A stretch of DNA of 64,000 nucleotides from Liolophura sinensis (GCF_032854445.1 NW_027018053.1:36242-100241); one strand, 5' to 3'. Shown: positions 10,098 to 21,107, counted from the stretch's first letter. The notes: a model not told the origin generated them from the letters alone. Numbers and translations are program-made.

Positions 10098-11075
10098 TTT
10101 TGAACTAATTGACGTGATAAGTATTCTCTCGCCAAACAAACGTTGTTCTGTAGTGAATATAAACCGACTGCCAAACGAAACTTTACGTCTCCGTGAGTTA
10201 AATTTAACCAGCTTTTTCAGCAAATTAATACCAAAATATTGTACAAAAACATTGTACGAAGCATATTCCTATGTGCGACAAGCGCCATATAACCCCACAC
10301 GAATTTGTTTTGAGAAAACCAAGAAAGTTGAAAAATCACGTGACCCATGGATGGCCGCTTCTGAACATGTAAAAAAAAAACGTTACACACAGTGTGCTGG
10401 ACTTACACACTGACTAAAAACCACCAAAGTAATGGAATGGGTATTTTTCTCCTCCTGCTCTGTTTGTTCACTTGTAAAATGATTTGTGGGCTGCTTTCTC
10501 CGTTCTTACTCAAGACTTTCAGTATCTAAAGTCATTGGTCTTTTAAATATATTAAACTTCAGTCATCCTGCTGTTTGCTTAGGTAAAATAACTCGATTTC
10601 AACTCTTTCTATAGTTTCTTTTGGCCGTCAGTTTATATGTTACATGTATATGTATTCGCTCATACTTAACACCTACTTATTAACCATATAAATCATTTAT
10701 ATCATTCAAGAGGCAGGACAAGGTCACTGTGTTTTGATCACTCCACAACTATATAAAATACAGTTCCTGCTTTACTAGGCTACAGACTCGTAGTCTGGCG
10801 TTTTGTTCTATTCGCGGCCAACCCGTGCGTGCTAGTTCAAATATGTCCTTGTTTGTGTAACTGCGAGTGGAAATTTAAACTCCTGTATAGTTGCAAACCG
10901 TATGATGACTGTGATGATGACCGCTCAGACCGAAGTAAGTAATTATGAATCGCTACTCTGCAAACAAAAATAAATGATAAGGAGCTACTAAATTAACAGA
11001 ATTGCTGTAGTCTGAGTGATGCTAGAATGCATTATGTATTGCAGCAGATTATGTGAGAAGCTATGCATTTGCTGG

Positions 11076-11112
<37 letters not shown>

Positions 11113-11307
11113 GTTCTCCTGTGATGGAGGTAATTACTGTTCAGTTGGCGATCATGTAACCAGTGAAACTAAAACTTGTCTCTTCGCCTTCCAGGATTTG
11201 TAATTTTCCCGTCACGTGGTGTCAACAATTACTCTGTTCAAAAATAGCTCCGATATTCTGTTAATTCAACATAAAGTTTATACTAGACTAACTGAATATT
11301 ATGTTAT
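10098..11307. other. AT-rich spacer with a MITE piece and poly(T)
   Basis: No supportable gene. At 10998-11040 a stretch with GTCTGAGTGATGCTAGAATG resembles one end of the element at 13621-13855. A T31 run occupies 11078-11108. The frame at 10069-10413 has no recognisable domain. Confidence 0.6.
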
Positions 11308-11475
11308 AATATTCATTTATTTATTTGATTGGTGTTTTTCGTCGTACTCAAGAATATTTCATTTGTACGACGGCGGCCAGTATTATGGTGGGAGGAAAAA
11401 GGGTAGCGCTCAAGGGATACCGACGACCAACGGAAGGTTGCTGTCAGACCTTCCCATCTGCAACTGGAGAGAAAT
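11308..11475 (-). repeat. SINE type A fragment
   Basis: Begins with the reverse-complement tail TTTATTTATTTGATTGGTG and runs to the mid-body CCTTCCCATCTGCAAC; the tRNA head is missing. Confidence 0.88.
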
Positions 11476-12395
11476 ATATGGTAATAAAACAATTCATTAT
11501 ATATCATTGGGTTATTCTCGTGTGTGTAATTGTAAAATTGAATGAAATATGTGAGTCAGCCTCGTTATAGCATTGCTGTGCACTCAGTGGCCTTACTTGT
11601 GTTATGAACAACTGGAAGTTTGGATTGAAGTGAGTATACGTACAACACGTGGTGTATAAATAATTTTGAATCGGGTATTACAGGTATTGCATGACGATTC
11701 CTTTTTCATTGATGATTGGTTTTTGGATCAGAATGCCTTTTATCTATTTACATAATTTAACACCGTAACAATATATACTTCGATGACTGGAACAGGTTCT
11801 AGAACTTAAATATTGTGTGACTACCCAGCATGGTCAATTTTTATGTAGCCATTGTATAGGCTTACCTACATTTACCTGTTTATATTTTTACTGTTATCTA
11901 AGGCACGTTTGCCATCCCAACGTAAACTTCATTGCCGAGTGTTTATTGCCATTAACTGAAGCACGTTATTCCTCCAAACAAAATCCATTAGTAACGTTCA
12001 CAGTCTATCCATGTGACTATACAGGGTGACAGGTAAGGACATTAAAACCACAGTACGGTGTTGACGTCCAATCGAATATAACATCCACTCAATCATTCAA
12101 CCCACCAATCAAGTAATCAATGAATCGATCGATCAATAAGTCAGTCAGTCAATCAGTCAATGAATTAATTAAACTAAATATATCAGTTAAACTGAATCGT
12201 GACATCTCGAGGTATTTTCATCCCTTGGTTTTGTGGGCTAATATTAGGCTATACAGAGCTGTTCACTTTGTTGTATACATTAGGAAGAATATGTGACAGG
12301 AGATTTAATCTGTCAACTACCACTCTTCCTGTCTGTTCAGAGGAATGACGTAACACTTTTTGTATAGAGCCTCGTGACTCTGAGAGATGTGAATG
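11476..12395. other. AT-rich spacer
   Basis: No coding similarity. 12080-12170 is a degenerate (AATC)n-rich stretch (CAATCAAGTAATCAATGAAT, GATCAATAAGTCAGTCAGTC). Confidence 0.55.
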
Positions 12396-12660
12396 TTAGA
12401 TGAGCCTCTCGGCACGCTGCACGAGGACGCAACAAATCGCGCCCCAACGGTAACTGTCCACGTCCTCTCTCCCCGCGCTCCGGCGCGAGGACAGTACTAT
12501 TAGGGCACGATTTGCTCCGTCGTCATGCCGCGGGCTGTGCGCGGGGCGAGATGTCCTCATTCGACTTCTAGTGAGCTCGGTCACAAGTAGGTCTACACCC
12601 TGTGAAGCCGTGGGAAATCTGTCTGTTAGCGATTGTGTCAACAATAGGTACGGAAACCGA
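12396..12660. other. GC- and CpG-rich block in AT-rich surroundings
   Basis: About 260 bp rich in CG dinucleotides (GCGCTCCGGCGCGAGGACAG, CCGCGGGCTGTGCGCGGGGC). A minus-strand frame of 82 codons crosses it, but shows no domain. It ends at a SINE B/C tail at 12674. It could be a CpG-rich promoter, or the decayed body of an unrecognised repeat. Confidence 0.4.
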
Positions 12661-12669
12661 CACTCAGAC

Positions 12670-12760
12670 TTGCATTATGTGCGTATATTAACTCCTCGTC
12701 GTCATATTACTGAAAAAAAAAAATGATAAGTACGACATTAAACCTAAAGCCTTCATTCAT
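12670..12760 (+). repeat. SINE type B/C 3' tail fragment
   Basis: TCCTCGTCGTCATATTACTG, an A-run, then AAGTACGACATTAAACC and a CATTCATT end match the shared tail of types B and C. Confidence 0.8.
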
Positions 12761-13620
12761 TTAGGATGTGGGAATGTATCATGACTGATTCCGCAGAAAC
12801 ACATAGAAGTATATTAGACAGCTATACACAGGACTTGGCGTATAACTAGGCTACAGGAACAATGGCAGAGTAAAGAGCTGTGACACCTGGCTATGGTGCA
12901 TACACGTATTGTGTAACCCCATTCGATGAAGCCTCCTAGAGGGACGAGGCGTTAAGGTGAGTCTTCTCAGATCCCCTCCGTCACCAGTTTAATCACTACA
13001 CCAGTCATCCCCTGGAATGTATTGTCACCTAGTTGTATATTTCCATACGGCGAGAAAAAAACCGTTGTCTGTTTAAATCAGACAGAAAAGTTTTGCATGG
13101 AGAAAGGCCTCACACGTTTGTATGAAGGTCAAAACTGTCCTCTTGCAAGAACCACATTTACCTAAACACCCTCTACCTAAATACCCTCTATCAGTCTTGT
13201 ATAAACCGTAAAATCTTCACCATCGTGCCACTACAACATTGACTAACCCTCTGTAGTTGTTTTCTCGGGTGGTAGAGGAAACAACACCAAGTTTTACATT
13301 AAATAATGGTACTCTCATATTTATGACCAAGTATGCCCTTTCATGGGGCTCTAAAAAGCTGGAGATTTTGGGTTAATCCTGTAAACTCACTTATCCAAGA
13401 CACCGCACCTCTGGTGTCCAACGTGTGTAAACGCTGATGTGCAGTAGACGTTGTACAACAACTGGTCAGCCTGTGAACGCATAGCCGTGTACACGTGCCT
13501 GTAAGCGCAATCCGTTAATTATTTGTGGTCTAGAGTTTGTTTGATAGTTTAAAATTTACGTAGTTCGCATTTGCACCGTCTGACTGTTTCAAATATTTTT
13601 AGTTTGGAACTTCACTCAAA
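12761..13620. other. Spacer without recognisable features
   Basis: I see no gene, repeat or RNA feature that I can support here. Confidence 0.5.
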
Positions 13621-13855
13621 AACATAATCTGTTAATTTTAAAAGAAGCTATGTTGTCTGAGAGATGCTAGACTGCATTTAGTTATCATAAAATAGTATAT
13701 ACTCTGCCATATTCAACATAATACCCTGTTAGTCTAATAGAATCTTTCTGTTGAATTAATAGAATATTTGTGTTATATTTAACAGAATAATCTGCTGATA
13801 TAACAGAATATATTCTAACATCACTCAGGCAACAGAATTTCTGTTCAATTTAAGC
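13621..13855. mobile_element. MITE-like element with imperfect terminal inverted repeats
   Basis: The left end (CTATGTTGTCTGAGAGATGC, TAGACTGCATT) matches, inverted, the right end (TTCTGTTGCCTGAGTGATGT, TAGAATATATT on the complementary strand). Inside, TAACAGAAT/ATTCTGTTA palindromes recur every 25-35 bp. No coding capacity. A related end occurs at 10998-11040. I infer a non-autonomous DNA element; the superfamily is unknown. Confidence 0.6.
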
Positions 13856-14280
13856 TTTTTGTTTGTTGTTTTTCTGTCTGTTTCAATCCCTCAAGTTGGC
13901 CAATAACGGAGAATGAGCTTACATCTAACTGCATTGTAGAACGGGTGCTGTAAGCCACTGATATTATGAGTGAAACATCACTTGAGTTCCGGAAGAAAAA
14001 ATCGCTGTAGGGGCCACATACCTGTAGGGGCATAGTCGTAGGATAGTCTTTATGTGTATGTGTTTGACTAACCTACAACCCATAAGCGCTCAAGGGAGAC
14101 TGACCTGGTAGATGAAAGGTGTACGATCCGTGTGACAGGTTGTATATACACTGAAGGGTAAGTATAAGGTCAGCTCCGTGCTGTTTGTGTAGCTTTTTAA
14201 GGTGTGTACTACCTTATTTAGTTGTTATATAACTGCAGCACAGTTGTCTCAGGGCCGTCTTAACTGTGGCGTATATATAT

Positions 14281-15095
14281 TGCTGGCTTACTGGATAAGT
14301 ATGTTCTTGTAGCGGTACGGGTCAAATTGGTACCGCTGTATGGCTCATTGGATTAAAATCTGTTTGTAGCAGGTCGGTAATTTGTAGCGCTGTACAACTT
14401 ACTGAATTAGTATCCCTTTGCAGCAGGGCGGTCTAATTTGTATTGCCGTATGACTTATTTAATTAGTATCTGTTTGTTTCAGGTCGGTCTAATTTGCAGC
14501 GCTGTACGGCTTACTGAATTAGTATCTCTTTGTAGCAGGGCGGTCTAATTCGTATCGCCGTATGACTTATTGAATTGGTATCTGTTTGTTTCAGGTCGGT
14601 CTAATTTGTAGCGCTGTGCGACTTACTGAATCACTATCTGTTTGCAACAGGTCTGTAGCAGGCTAGTCTTATTTTTAGCGCCTCTGTGGCTCAGTCGGTT
14701 AGCGCGCCTGCGCAGCATAGTGACCTAGAAGTCTCTCACCAATGTGGTCACTGTGAGTTCAAGTCCAGCTCTTACTGTCTTCCTCTCCGACCGTACGTGG
14801 GAAGGTCTCTCAGCAGCCTGCGGATGGTCGTGGGTTTCTCCTTGTGCCCGGCTGTGCCCGGTTTCCACCCAAGATAATACTGGCCGCCGTCGTATAAGTG
14901 AAATATTCCTGAGTACGGCGTAAACCATCAATCAAATAAATCAATCAATCTTATTTTTAAGTCCGCATGCCTTACTGGATCAGTATCTGTTTGTGGCGTG
15001 GCGGTCCCATTTGTAGCGCTAAATGCCTAACTGAATTACTCTCTGTTTGTGGCGTGGCGGTCTAATATAGTCCGCTGTATGGTTTATTGGATTTC
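14281..15095. repeat. 56-bp minisatellite with two alternating subtypes, split by a SINE
   Basis: Unit such as TCTGTTTGTTTCAGGTCGGT CTAATTTGCAGCGCTGTACG GCTTACTGAATTAGTA (56 bp). Two variants alternate: TTTCAGGTCGGT...AGCGCTGTACG and TAGCAGGGCGGT...ATCGCCGTATG, giving a dimeric period of about 112 bp. A full-length SINE A sits inside (14678-14948). Confidence 0.9.
14678..14948 (+). repeat. Full-length SINE type A with target-site duplication
   Basis: Flanked by an 11-bp direct repeat TCTTATTTTTA (14667-14677 and 14949-14959). The head GCCTCTGTGGCTCAGTCGGT reads like a tRNA A-box region and GTGAGTTCAAGTCC like a B box, so it may carry an internal Pol III promoter. The tail is GAGTACGGCGTAAACCATC then (AAAT)n. 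The duplication indicates LINE-type retroposition into a pre-existing minisatellite. Confidence 0.93.
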
Positions 15096-15572
15096 AGCAC
15101 CGATGTAGCGATCCATGATAGGTTGGTTTCTTTGATCATTATCTGCAGTTAGAAGGATGGTTTCAGCACGATCAGGAACCATGCTTAAATCATTCATTTA
15201 AAACGTTCATATCGCTGCATCGAAAATTCAGGTTTGGCGGAATTGAGTGTTGGGGCTTTATGTCTGGATATTTGTCCGGTACCCAGCGAAGGGCGACGAA
15301 TAACTGTCAGTACTCCACTTTCCTCCACGGATTAACCTGATACAAGTCATACAAGTGAACAGTTCTTGGGGCCATCGTTAGGGGCTAATCAAATGTATAT
15401 GGAAATATTTCCGCCTAATGTATGCGTACAACACAGAAGAACAATAATGTCTAATTTATCCATAAAATATCCAAGAACTGGAAGTCTGTTGTCAACTGTT
15501 TGCTGTAACTTGAACAGAAGAAAGCGCTAATCGTTCGTCATTTCACGCTGTATTGTATGTTTTCGTTTTCAG
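15096..15572. other. Upstream region of the TLR gene
   Basis: No repeat or coding match is seen. It ends in TTTCGTTTTCAG at 15561-15572, a good 3' splice site, implying that the TLR has an upstream non-coding exon outside what I can identify. Confidence 0.5.
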
Positions 15573-16749
15573 AGCCCTTCGTCGCCACGTTGATATAGAA
15601 AACGTAATAATGATCATGATTTACGCGCGCAGACAGAGTGTGACGTCACTTATGGTTTTTGTCACCTGCTTTGTCGTCTGCTTTAGAGAATGCCGTACGG
15701 TTTCAATGACTACAACATCAGAAATAGATTCCCATGTCGACACAGGTATCGTGGATGCTAACCATGGTAGCATTGGCAAGACGAGAACCAACAGATTGGT
15801 TAATCGACAGCCTGGGCTGACACTTGCAGATTCTGGGGACCAGGAATTCCTCTCTAGTCTGCATATCACAAGGATGAAACAGGGCGTCAGTGATGATCAC
15901 TTACAAAGTGGCTTCGACCAGAAACCTGCAGATAGTTCAACAACAACGAATCTTGACGACAGTTGTCCTCTGTCAGCATTCTGTAAATGCACTAAGTCGA
16001 AGAGAGAAATGAAGTGCACTGGTAACATACCTTACATCCCAGTGCCTCCTGCTTACGTGACTTCTGTCACGGTTTTACGCGCGTCGTTCGGAACGTTGAC
16101 AAAACAGACTTTGACTAACGTAACTAACGTTTCCCTGTCATGTCTAAAATTGTCTCACTCGGAGATAACCCACATCGAGAAAGATGTTTTTCTCGGTTTG
16201 AAATTCTGCCAAGGAGCAAAATTAGACCTGAGCGGGAATAACCGTATATACTTGAGTGAGCTAAAAATGGCATTCTGTGATCTCGCTCCTTCCAATGTGT
16301 CTGTATTACAGTTGGATAACATGGATTTCAAGACTTTCCCTTCTGGTCTTTTGGACTGTTTATTAGGTTCAAAGATAAGAAGTTTGAGTTTACGTAACAA
16401 CAACTTTTTGACGTTTTCGGGTCAGGCTCTGTCACCGTTGGAAGAACTGACCACGTTGAATCTGACATACAACAACATTACCTATTTACAGGACGTTGAA
16501 GGCTTCAGGAATTTAACTTTTCTTGAGCTGCGTTGGAACAATTTCACGAAAATCCCACGACTTTTCAAAGAGACCTCTCCTGATGACAGCGTGTACCCAA
16601 AACTTTGGACGCTAAGACTTGGATCTAATCGAATTCTGGAGATAGCGAAAGAGGACTTTTCCGGTCTACGAAACCTTAAATACTTAGATTTGAAGTTTAA
16701 CTACATTAGAAGTCTCGCAAATAATTTGTTTAGGAAACGCCCAAATTAG
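15553..16749 (+). pseudogene. TLR segment 1: signal peptide, LRR N-cap and proximal LRRs
   Basis: The longest intact frame of the TLR (coding from ATG 15610). After the signal peptide is a Ser/Thr-rich stretch of about 100 residues with no repeat, then the cysteine-rich LRR N-cap and about ten LRR-like segments. The frame closes at 16749 just after LFRK, and the repeats continue one frame over (LERLYLKHNNI) to about 16885. Confidence 0.88.
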
Positions 16750-16897
16750 AACGACTTTATCTTAAGCATAATAATATCCGCCAGATTTCCAGCTTCGCTT
16801 TTAATAGCTCCTCGTTACGTTATTTGGACCTCTCAGTAAACGCTTTTCATTTCAGCACTGCCGACACTAAAAACTTCTTCTGTGTCCAAACCTGGAT

Positions 16898-17377
16898 GTG
16901 CTTTATTTGACGGATAATATTATGGACATCAACAACACTGCTTTAGAGGAACTTTTTTCTCCCCTCTCTAAGCTCACGCGACTGATAATAGAAAACGTGC
17001 GTATCTATAAACGGCTACCAGAACCTCTGTTTAGGGTTCTTCCTTCATTGAGAGAATTGATTGCCTCCAGTAATAGTATCAATGATTGGACGCCTGGTGT
17101 ATTCAGAGAGGCCAAGAAACTTGAAAAACTTTACATGGACTCTAATAAAATTTCTACGATTTCCGAATATTCATTTCCTAAATCTCTCTTGGTCAACCTC
17201 AAGAAATTGAATCTGGCCGGCAACCCTTTCGCTTGCACCTGCGATTTAATGTGGTTCAGGAATTGGATTCGAACCACCAACGTAACCATCGTGGCTCTGA
17301 ACCACACAGATTACAAATGTTACTCGCCGAAAGAATGGGAAACATTAAGAACCTGCTGTCCTTCAATCCTACAGTAG
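16898..17377 (+). pseudogene. TLR segment 2: distal LRRs and LRR C-cap
   Basis: Continues the ectodomain: LTRLIIENVRIYKRLP, LRELIASSNSINDW, LEKLYMDSNKISTI, then the LRRCT start LNLAGNPFACTCDLMWF with paired cysteines up to CYSPKEWETL. A single C-terminal cap next to the membrane fits the single-cysteine-cluster (vertebrate-like) TLR layout. The frame is lost near 17350, and NLLSFNPTVESC follows in another frame. Confidence 0.85.
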
Positions 17378-17559
17378 AATCTTGTACTGTGAAGAAGTTT
17401 AAACTTGCCCTTAATACTTGGCGCCGTCCCTGGGTACGGCTGCCGTCGTAATTGCGATTACTGTGACTGTGTTTGTTCGTTACAGGATGCACATTAGCTA
17501 CTGCTGTTTCCTTACACGTTCCAAACTCAAAGGATACACGGAAATCGAGAACACGGAAG

Positions 17560-18013
17560 GGTACGGATTATGACGCCTTCGTCGTTTATAGTGCCACAGA
17601 CCGGAACTGGGTGATCCAGGAACTCTTAGCCAAGGTGGAAGATAGGGAAGGATTTAAGCTGTGTTTTGTACGACAGGGACTTTATACCTGGAACCGACAT
17701 TGTAGACAATATCATGGTTAACATGGAGGCCAGCAGGAAAGTCATTCTCGTCCTTTCTGATAGCTTCGCTGGCCAGCGAATGGTGTGAAGGGAGTTAAAA
17801 ATGGCCCAGCACAAGCTTCTCGATGAAAGGAGAGAAATTCTTATCCTGGTGAAACTAGGAGACATTCAGTACCGTAACATGACGAACCGACTAATGCTTC
17901 TGATGCGAGACAAGATATACATAGACTGGTCTGACTGTGAACTGAGCAGAGACATGTTCTGGCAGAAGCTGATCCGGGCACTTAGCAGACCGTCGGAACC
18001 CACCGCAGCCTGA
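17560..18013 (+). pseudogene. TLR segment 3: TIR domain
   Basis: TIR box 1 DYDAFVVYSATDRNWV lies in the first frame (17565-17680). RDFIPGTDIVDNIM with KVILVLSDSFA is in the next frame (about 17672-17785), and MAQHKLLDERREILILV through DMFWQKLIRAL in the last (17801-18013). Each TIR surface element including the BB-loop Pro-Gly is present. The stop at 18011-18013 falls inside the first unit of a 27-bp tandem repeat. Confidence 0.88.
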
Positions 18014-18097
18014 CGTCGGTCGGAACCCACCGCAGCCTTACGTCTGCCGGAACCCATCGCAGCCTCACGTCCGTCGGAACCCACCGCAGCATGACGT
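17990..18097. repeat. 27-bp tandem repeat at the end of the TLR, 4 units
   Basis: Four units of CCGTCGGAACCCACCGCAGC plus CTGACGT. The TLR stop codon lies in the first unit (GCC TGA CGT). The length is divisible by three, so a change of that codon would add a 9-residue repeated tail. Confidence 0.92.
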
Positions 18098-18717
18098 CAT
18101 GCATTTACGCTAAAGAGGGTGGTTTATTCTCAGAAAGTATGTGTTTTTTGTACAAATGTGTATGTGTAGCTCGCGATGTAAACTTGATGTGTATTAGAGG
18201 TAGAGAGTTTGGTACTCATTTAAAGTGTACGTACATGAACACATGTTGTACAAAATGCACATAATTGTGTTGCTGTTAACGTGTACCTGAGATAAACAAC
18301 GTGTGTATGTTTTCCACACGATTACTTTTAATATTATATTAAATATATTATATATATATTATATTTTAATATCGTAATTTATGTGTTTTTTACATTGTAT
18401 CGTATTGCAGGACGTAAAACCCGAAGCAGACTTACACAGATTGTATGTTTTATGCAACACGAATTTATTCTCTGTCTTCACCGGTGTACAGTCAGTACAT
18501 TAAAACGAATCTCTTTATCTGATCTGCTAAAAATACGCGTTGAACAATGATTTAATTTCTTTTCATTTTTAAAGATAAGATGGTGATGAAGTACAAGTTT
18601 GAAATGTTAATTTATTTGTTTAGAATACGGTTGACATGGTTTCACTCTTACATGACATCAGCTTTCATTCTTTGCACATTTTTTGAAGATAAGATATATG
18701 TGTGTATGTTTGTATGA
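18098..18717. other. AT-rich 3' flank of the TLR
   Basis: Contains an ATATTATATTAAATATATTA palindromic AT tract near 18330-18370. I find no clear AATAAA signal and no repeat that I can name. Confidence 0.45.
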
Positions 18718-18718
18718 A

Positions 18719-18780
<62 letters not shown>
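18718..18780. repeat. (TG)n microsatellite
   Basis: Alternating TG with two interruptions (GCG and TTTG). Confidence 0.97.
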
Positions 18781-19123
18781 ATTATTTATTTATTTCCACC
18801 CATTTAGTGTCTGGTTTTTGGTAAACACTAATGAGACAGCATCCTTTAAAGGACGACACTAAGTTTTAAGGGGTGACACAAGCCATGAGTGTGTTACAGG
18901 TTATTGATGATTTTTTCCACGTGTGAGGAGGTATAAATATGCACAGAATATTTGTGAAAGACAAGTAGTCTTCAAGAAAGTCCACGAAGAAGAGCACCCA
19001 TGCACGAACAATTAGAGTGGGCGAATCTTCAAATTCCCTGTTCTTGCCAGGATTTGAACCAGCACCTGGCGTGTCTTAGGCATGCGCTTGAACCACTCGG
19101 CTACGAACCATTCCTGGCCCGCT
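18781..19123 (-). repeat. SINE type D with a tRNA-Leu/Ser-like head
   Basis: On the minus strand the 5' end reads GTAGCCGAGTGGTTCAAGCG, a textbook A-box region of class II tRNAs, followed by GCTGGTTCAAATCCTGGCA (B box GGTTCAAATCC). The 3' end on the minus strand is (AAAT)n next to the TG microsatellite. No second copy is seen in this window. Confidence 0.7.
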
Positions 19124-19689
19124 AAATCCATCCATAAAAGCTGAAAACGGCTTTAAGTTTGCCGTTACTAAGGTGTACATATATAAATAACTTGTGAGTA
19201 AATTGAACTCAGTTGAACAAAATTGGTATAATCAAACGATATTATCAGATATTAGCTGGCTCTTCGACAAAATGAAAGTTTGCAGAAAATATTATTAACC
19301 TCTTTCGTTTACTGTCAATAACTTTTCTAGTAAGGAACATTTCTGAGCAAATATTACCGTTGCGGTCTTTTGTACAGATCATGCTTACATCCGTTCCACA
19401 CTGGTCACTCAACACACATACACTCACCCACGTGCCAACCCAAACCAATCGACACCCTCCAAAGACCATCCATCACATACCATAAAATTATTGTTATTGT
19501 GTACACAGTTATAGTCGAGCTTACAGTGACGCATTTTACGCACAAGTAGGTCACTCATTAGAACGTAAAAATAGTTGTGTGTATACATGCAAGTCACTTT
19601 TATTTTCACTTTGAGATGCAAAGAATCAATCATATCCAAAGTGGAACTGAAGGTATATGTGTCAGACACTAATTTAAACTGTCTAAGCT
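19124..19689. other. Spacer without recognisable gene
   Basis: Short overlapping frames only. None has a recognisable domain. Confidence 0.5.
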
Positions 19690-19893
19690 TTTGTGAGACT
19701 TTCCTCTCCGGTCGTACATGGGAAGGTCTGCCAGAAATTTGCGGGATGACTGAGGGTTTTCGCTAGTATACATATGTCTGTTTCGACGCTTAGATCCAAC
19801 GGACTCTGCTTGCTTTCCTAACACCATAAATCTGGCCGCCGTCATATAAGTGAAACCTTCTTGAGTACGGCGTAAAACACCAATGGAAATAAG
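19690..19893 (+). repeat. SINE type A, diverged
   Basis: Body TTTCCTCTCCGGTCGTACAT GGGAAGGTCTGCC, then tail GAGTACGGCGTAAAACACCA. The middle contains an unrelated-looking stretch (19760-19820) and the head is missing. Confidence 0.82.
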
Positions 19894-20014
19894 AAGTGAA
19901 TACATTTTCGTGGGACTTGTTAACACGTAAACAGAAACACACAGGAACAATTTACTCTTATTCAGAATATGGGCCCGTGATCCCAGAAAGCGATATTTGG
20001 TTTGATTCGGACTT

Positions 20015-20393
20015 GTATGTATGTTTGGGGTTTAACGTCGTACTTAACAATGTTTCAGTCATATGACGACGAGGAGTCATTAGGTGTGCGTACATATATT
20101 GTTTTCCTGTGGCAGGGCGAGTCCATGCCGTCAAAGTGGTGCCACTACTGAAGTATCATACTGCAGACACCAGACACGACATCCAACCCAGTCAAATTAT
20201 GGGGGCACAGGGCTAACCAGCCCTGTTTCCTTACTCTAACCTCTCAATGCTGAGGTAACCTCTCAGTGCTACCCCAAACGAGGTAGCAGTAAGTATCATT
20301 TTTAGTCTTTGGTATGACCCATACCAGAGTTTGATCCCGGGACTCCCGACTTCGAGGCGGACGCTCTAACCATTAGGCCACCGAAGCGGTTTA
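20015..20393 (-). repeat. SINE type B, full length
   Basis: On the minus strand it starts ACCGCTTCGGTGGCCTAATG GTTAGAGCGTCC (tRNA-like A-box region), with a B-box-like GGGATCAAACT, and ends with GTCATATGACTGAAACATTG then AAGTACGACGTTAAACCCC, the same tail as type C. Confidence 0.88.
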
Positions 20394-20861
20394 ATTCGGA
20401 CTTAAAGGTTTCCTAAAAATCTCTGTCCTATAATGAGGAAAACTGATATTGTGACGGAATTGTCCTAGAAAAAATCGTGTAGATGTTTTCCGTACTTGTG
20501 GGAGTCCAAAAGTCGTTTAATATTTATCTTAAAGTCAAAAATAGTTTTATGGTACCTGCCCAACAGATCTTATTTTTTAATTGTAGCAAACTGTAGTTAT
20601 ATAACGTTATTATCGTCGGTAATTCGCCTTGTTACGTAGCTGGTTTTGTGGCCTATACATTAAAATTGATCATGGATCATGAATGAAAAACAAAAACCAA
20701 AAAAAGTTCTAAAAATGTTTTAATCGCATATGCTGCTTAAGGTCACATATCACCAATGCTCGGCGTTCAGTATGTTCAATGTTTCACAAGCAACTCAGCA
20801 GTGTGAAATTAATGGATTGCCCACTTCAAGTATCTTCAGGTACAACCCAAGTCTGTTATTT
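20394..20861. other. Spacer without recognisable gene
   Basis: I find no repeat, RNA or coding match here. Confidence 0.45.
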
Positions 20862-21107
20862 ATATATCTGATCGGTGTTTACGCTGATTCCACGTATATG
20901 ACATCGGCCAGCATCATGGTGGAAGGAAACTGGGACGACTTCAGGGGAACTCACAACGATCCGCAGGTTGCTGAAGACCTTCCCGCATATGGCCAGAGAG
21001 GTAGCCAACATGAGGTAGACTTGAACTCACAGCCATCACAGTATTGGTGAGAGGATCCTGGGTCATTGCACCACGCTGACACGCTAACCACCTCGGCCAC
21101 GGAGCAT
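20862..21107 (-). repeat. SINE type A, near full length
   Basis: Runs from a reverse tail (CTGATCGGTGTTTACGC) through the body to a head CTAACCACCTCGGCCACGGAG, the reverse complement of a tRNA-like 5' end. Confidence 0.85.

Larger units (their letters stand above)
15610..18013 (+). pseudogene. Toll-like receptor with multiple frame breaks
   Basis: A single large exon after the acceptor at 15572; ATG at 15610 is chosen because a signal-peptide-like segment follows (SLMVFVTCFVVCF). Then come an LRR N-cap (CPLSAFCKCTKSKREMKC), several leucine-rich repeats (LRSLSLRNNNF-type, LTTLNLTYNNITYL, LKYLDLKFNYI), an LRR C-cap (NPFACTCDLMWFRNWI...CYSPKEW), a membrane helix (AAVVIAITVTVFV near 17430-17470) and an intracellular TIR domain with box 1 (YDAFVVYSATD), box 2 (DRDFIPG at 17672-17692) and box 3 (FW at 17957-17962). 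TLRs sense microbial or damage ligands and signal through MyD88-type adaptors. The reading frame changes at about 16745, 16885, 17350, 17400-17430, 17565, 17680 and 17785. All functional motifs survive, so a recent pseudogene and sequence indel errors both remain possible. Confidence 0.88.

Noticed and set aside
10069-10413. 114-codon frame
   Set aside because: No domain, unusual composition, and it starts in the arm-specific 85-bp block.
14686-14931. Small frames reading the SINE (SSLRMVVGFSL and the like)
   Set aside because: The same peptide fragments occur wherever SINE A lies (for example 4500, 28033, 58304), so they are SINE artefacts.
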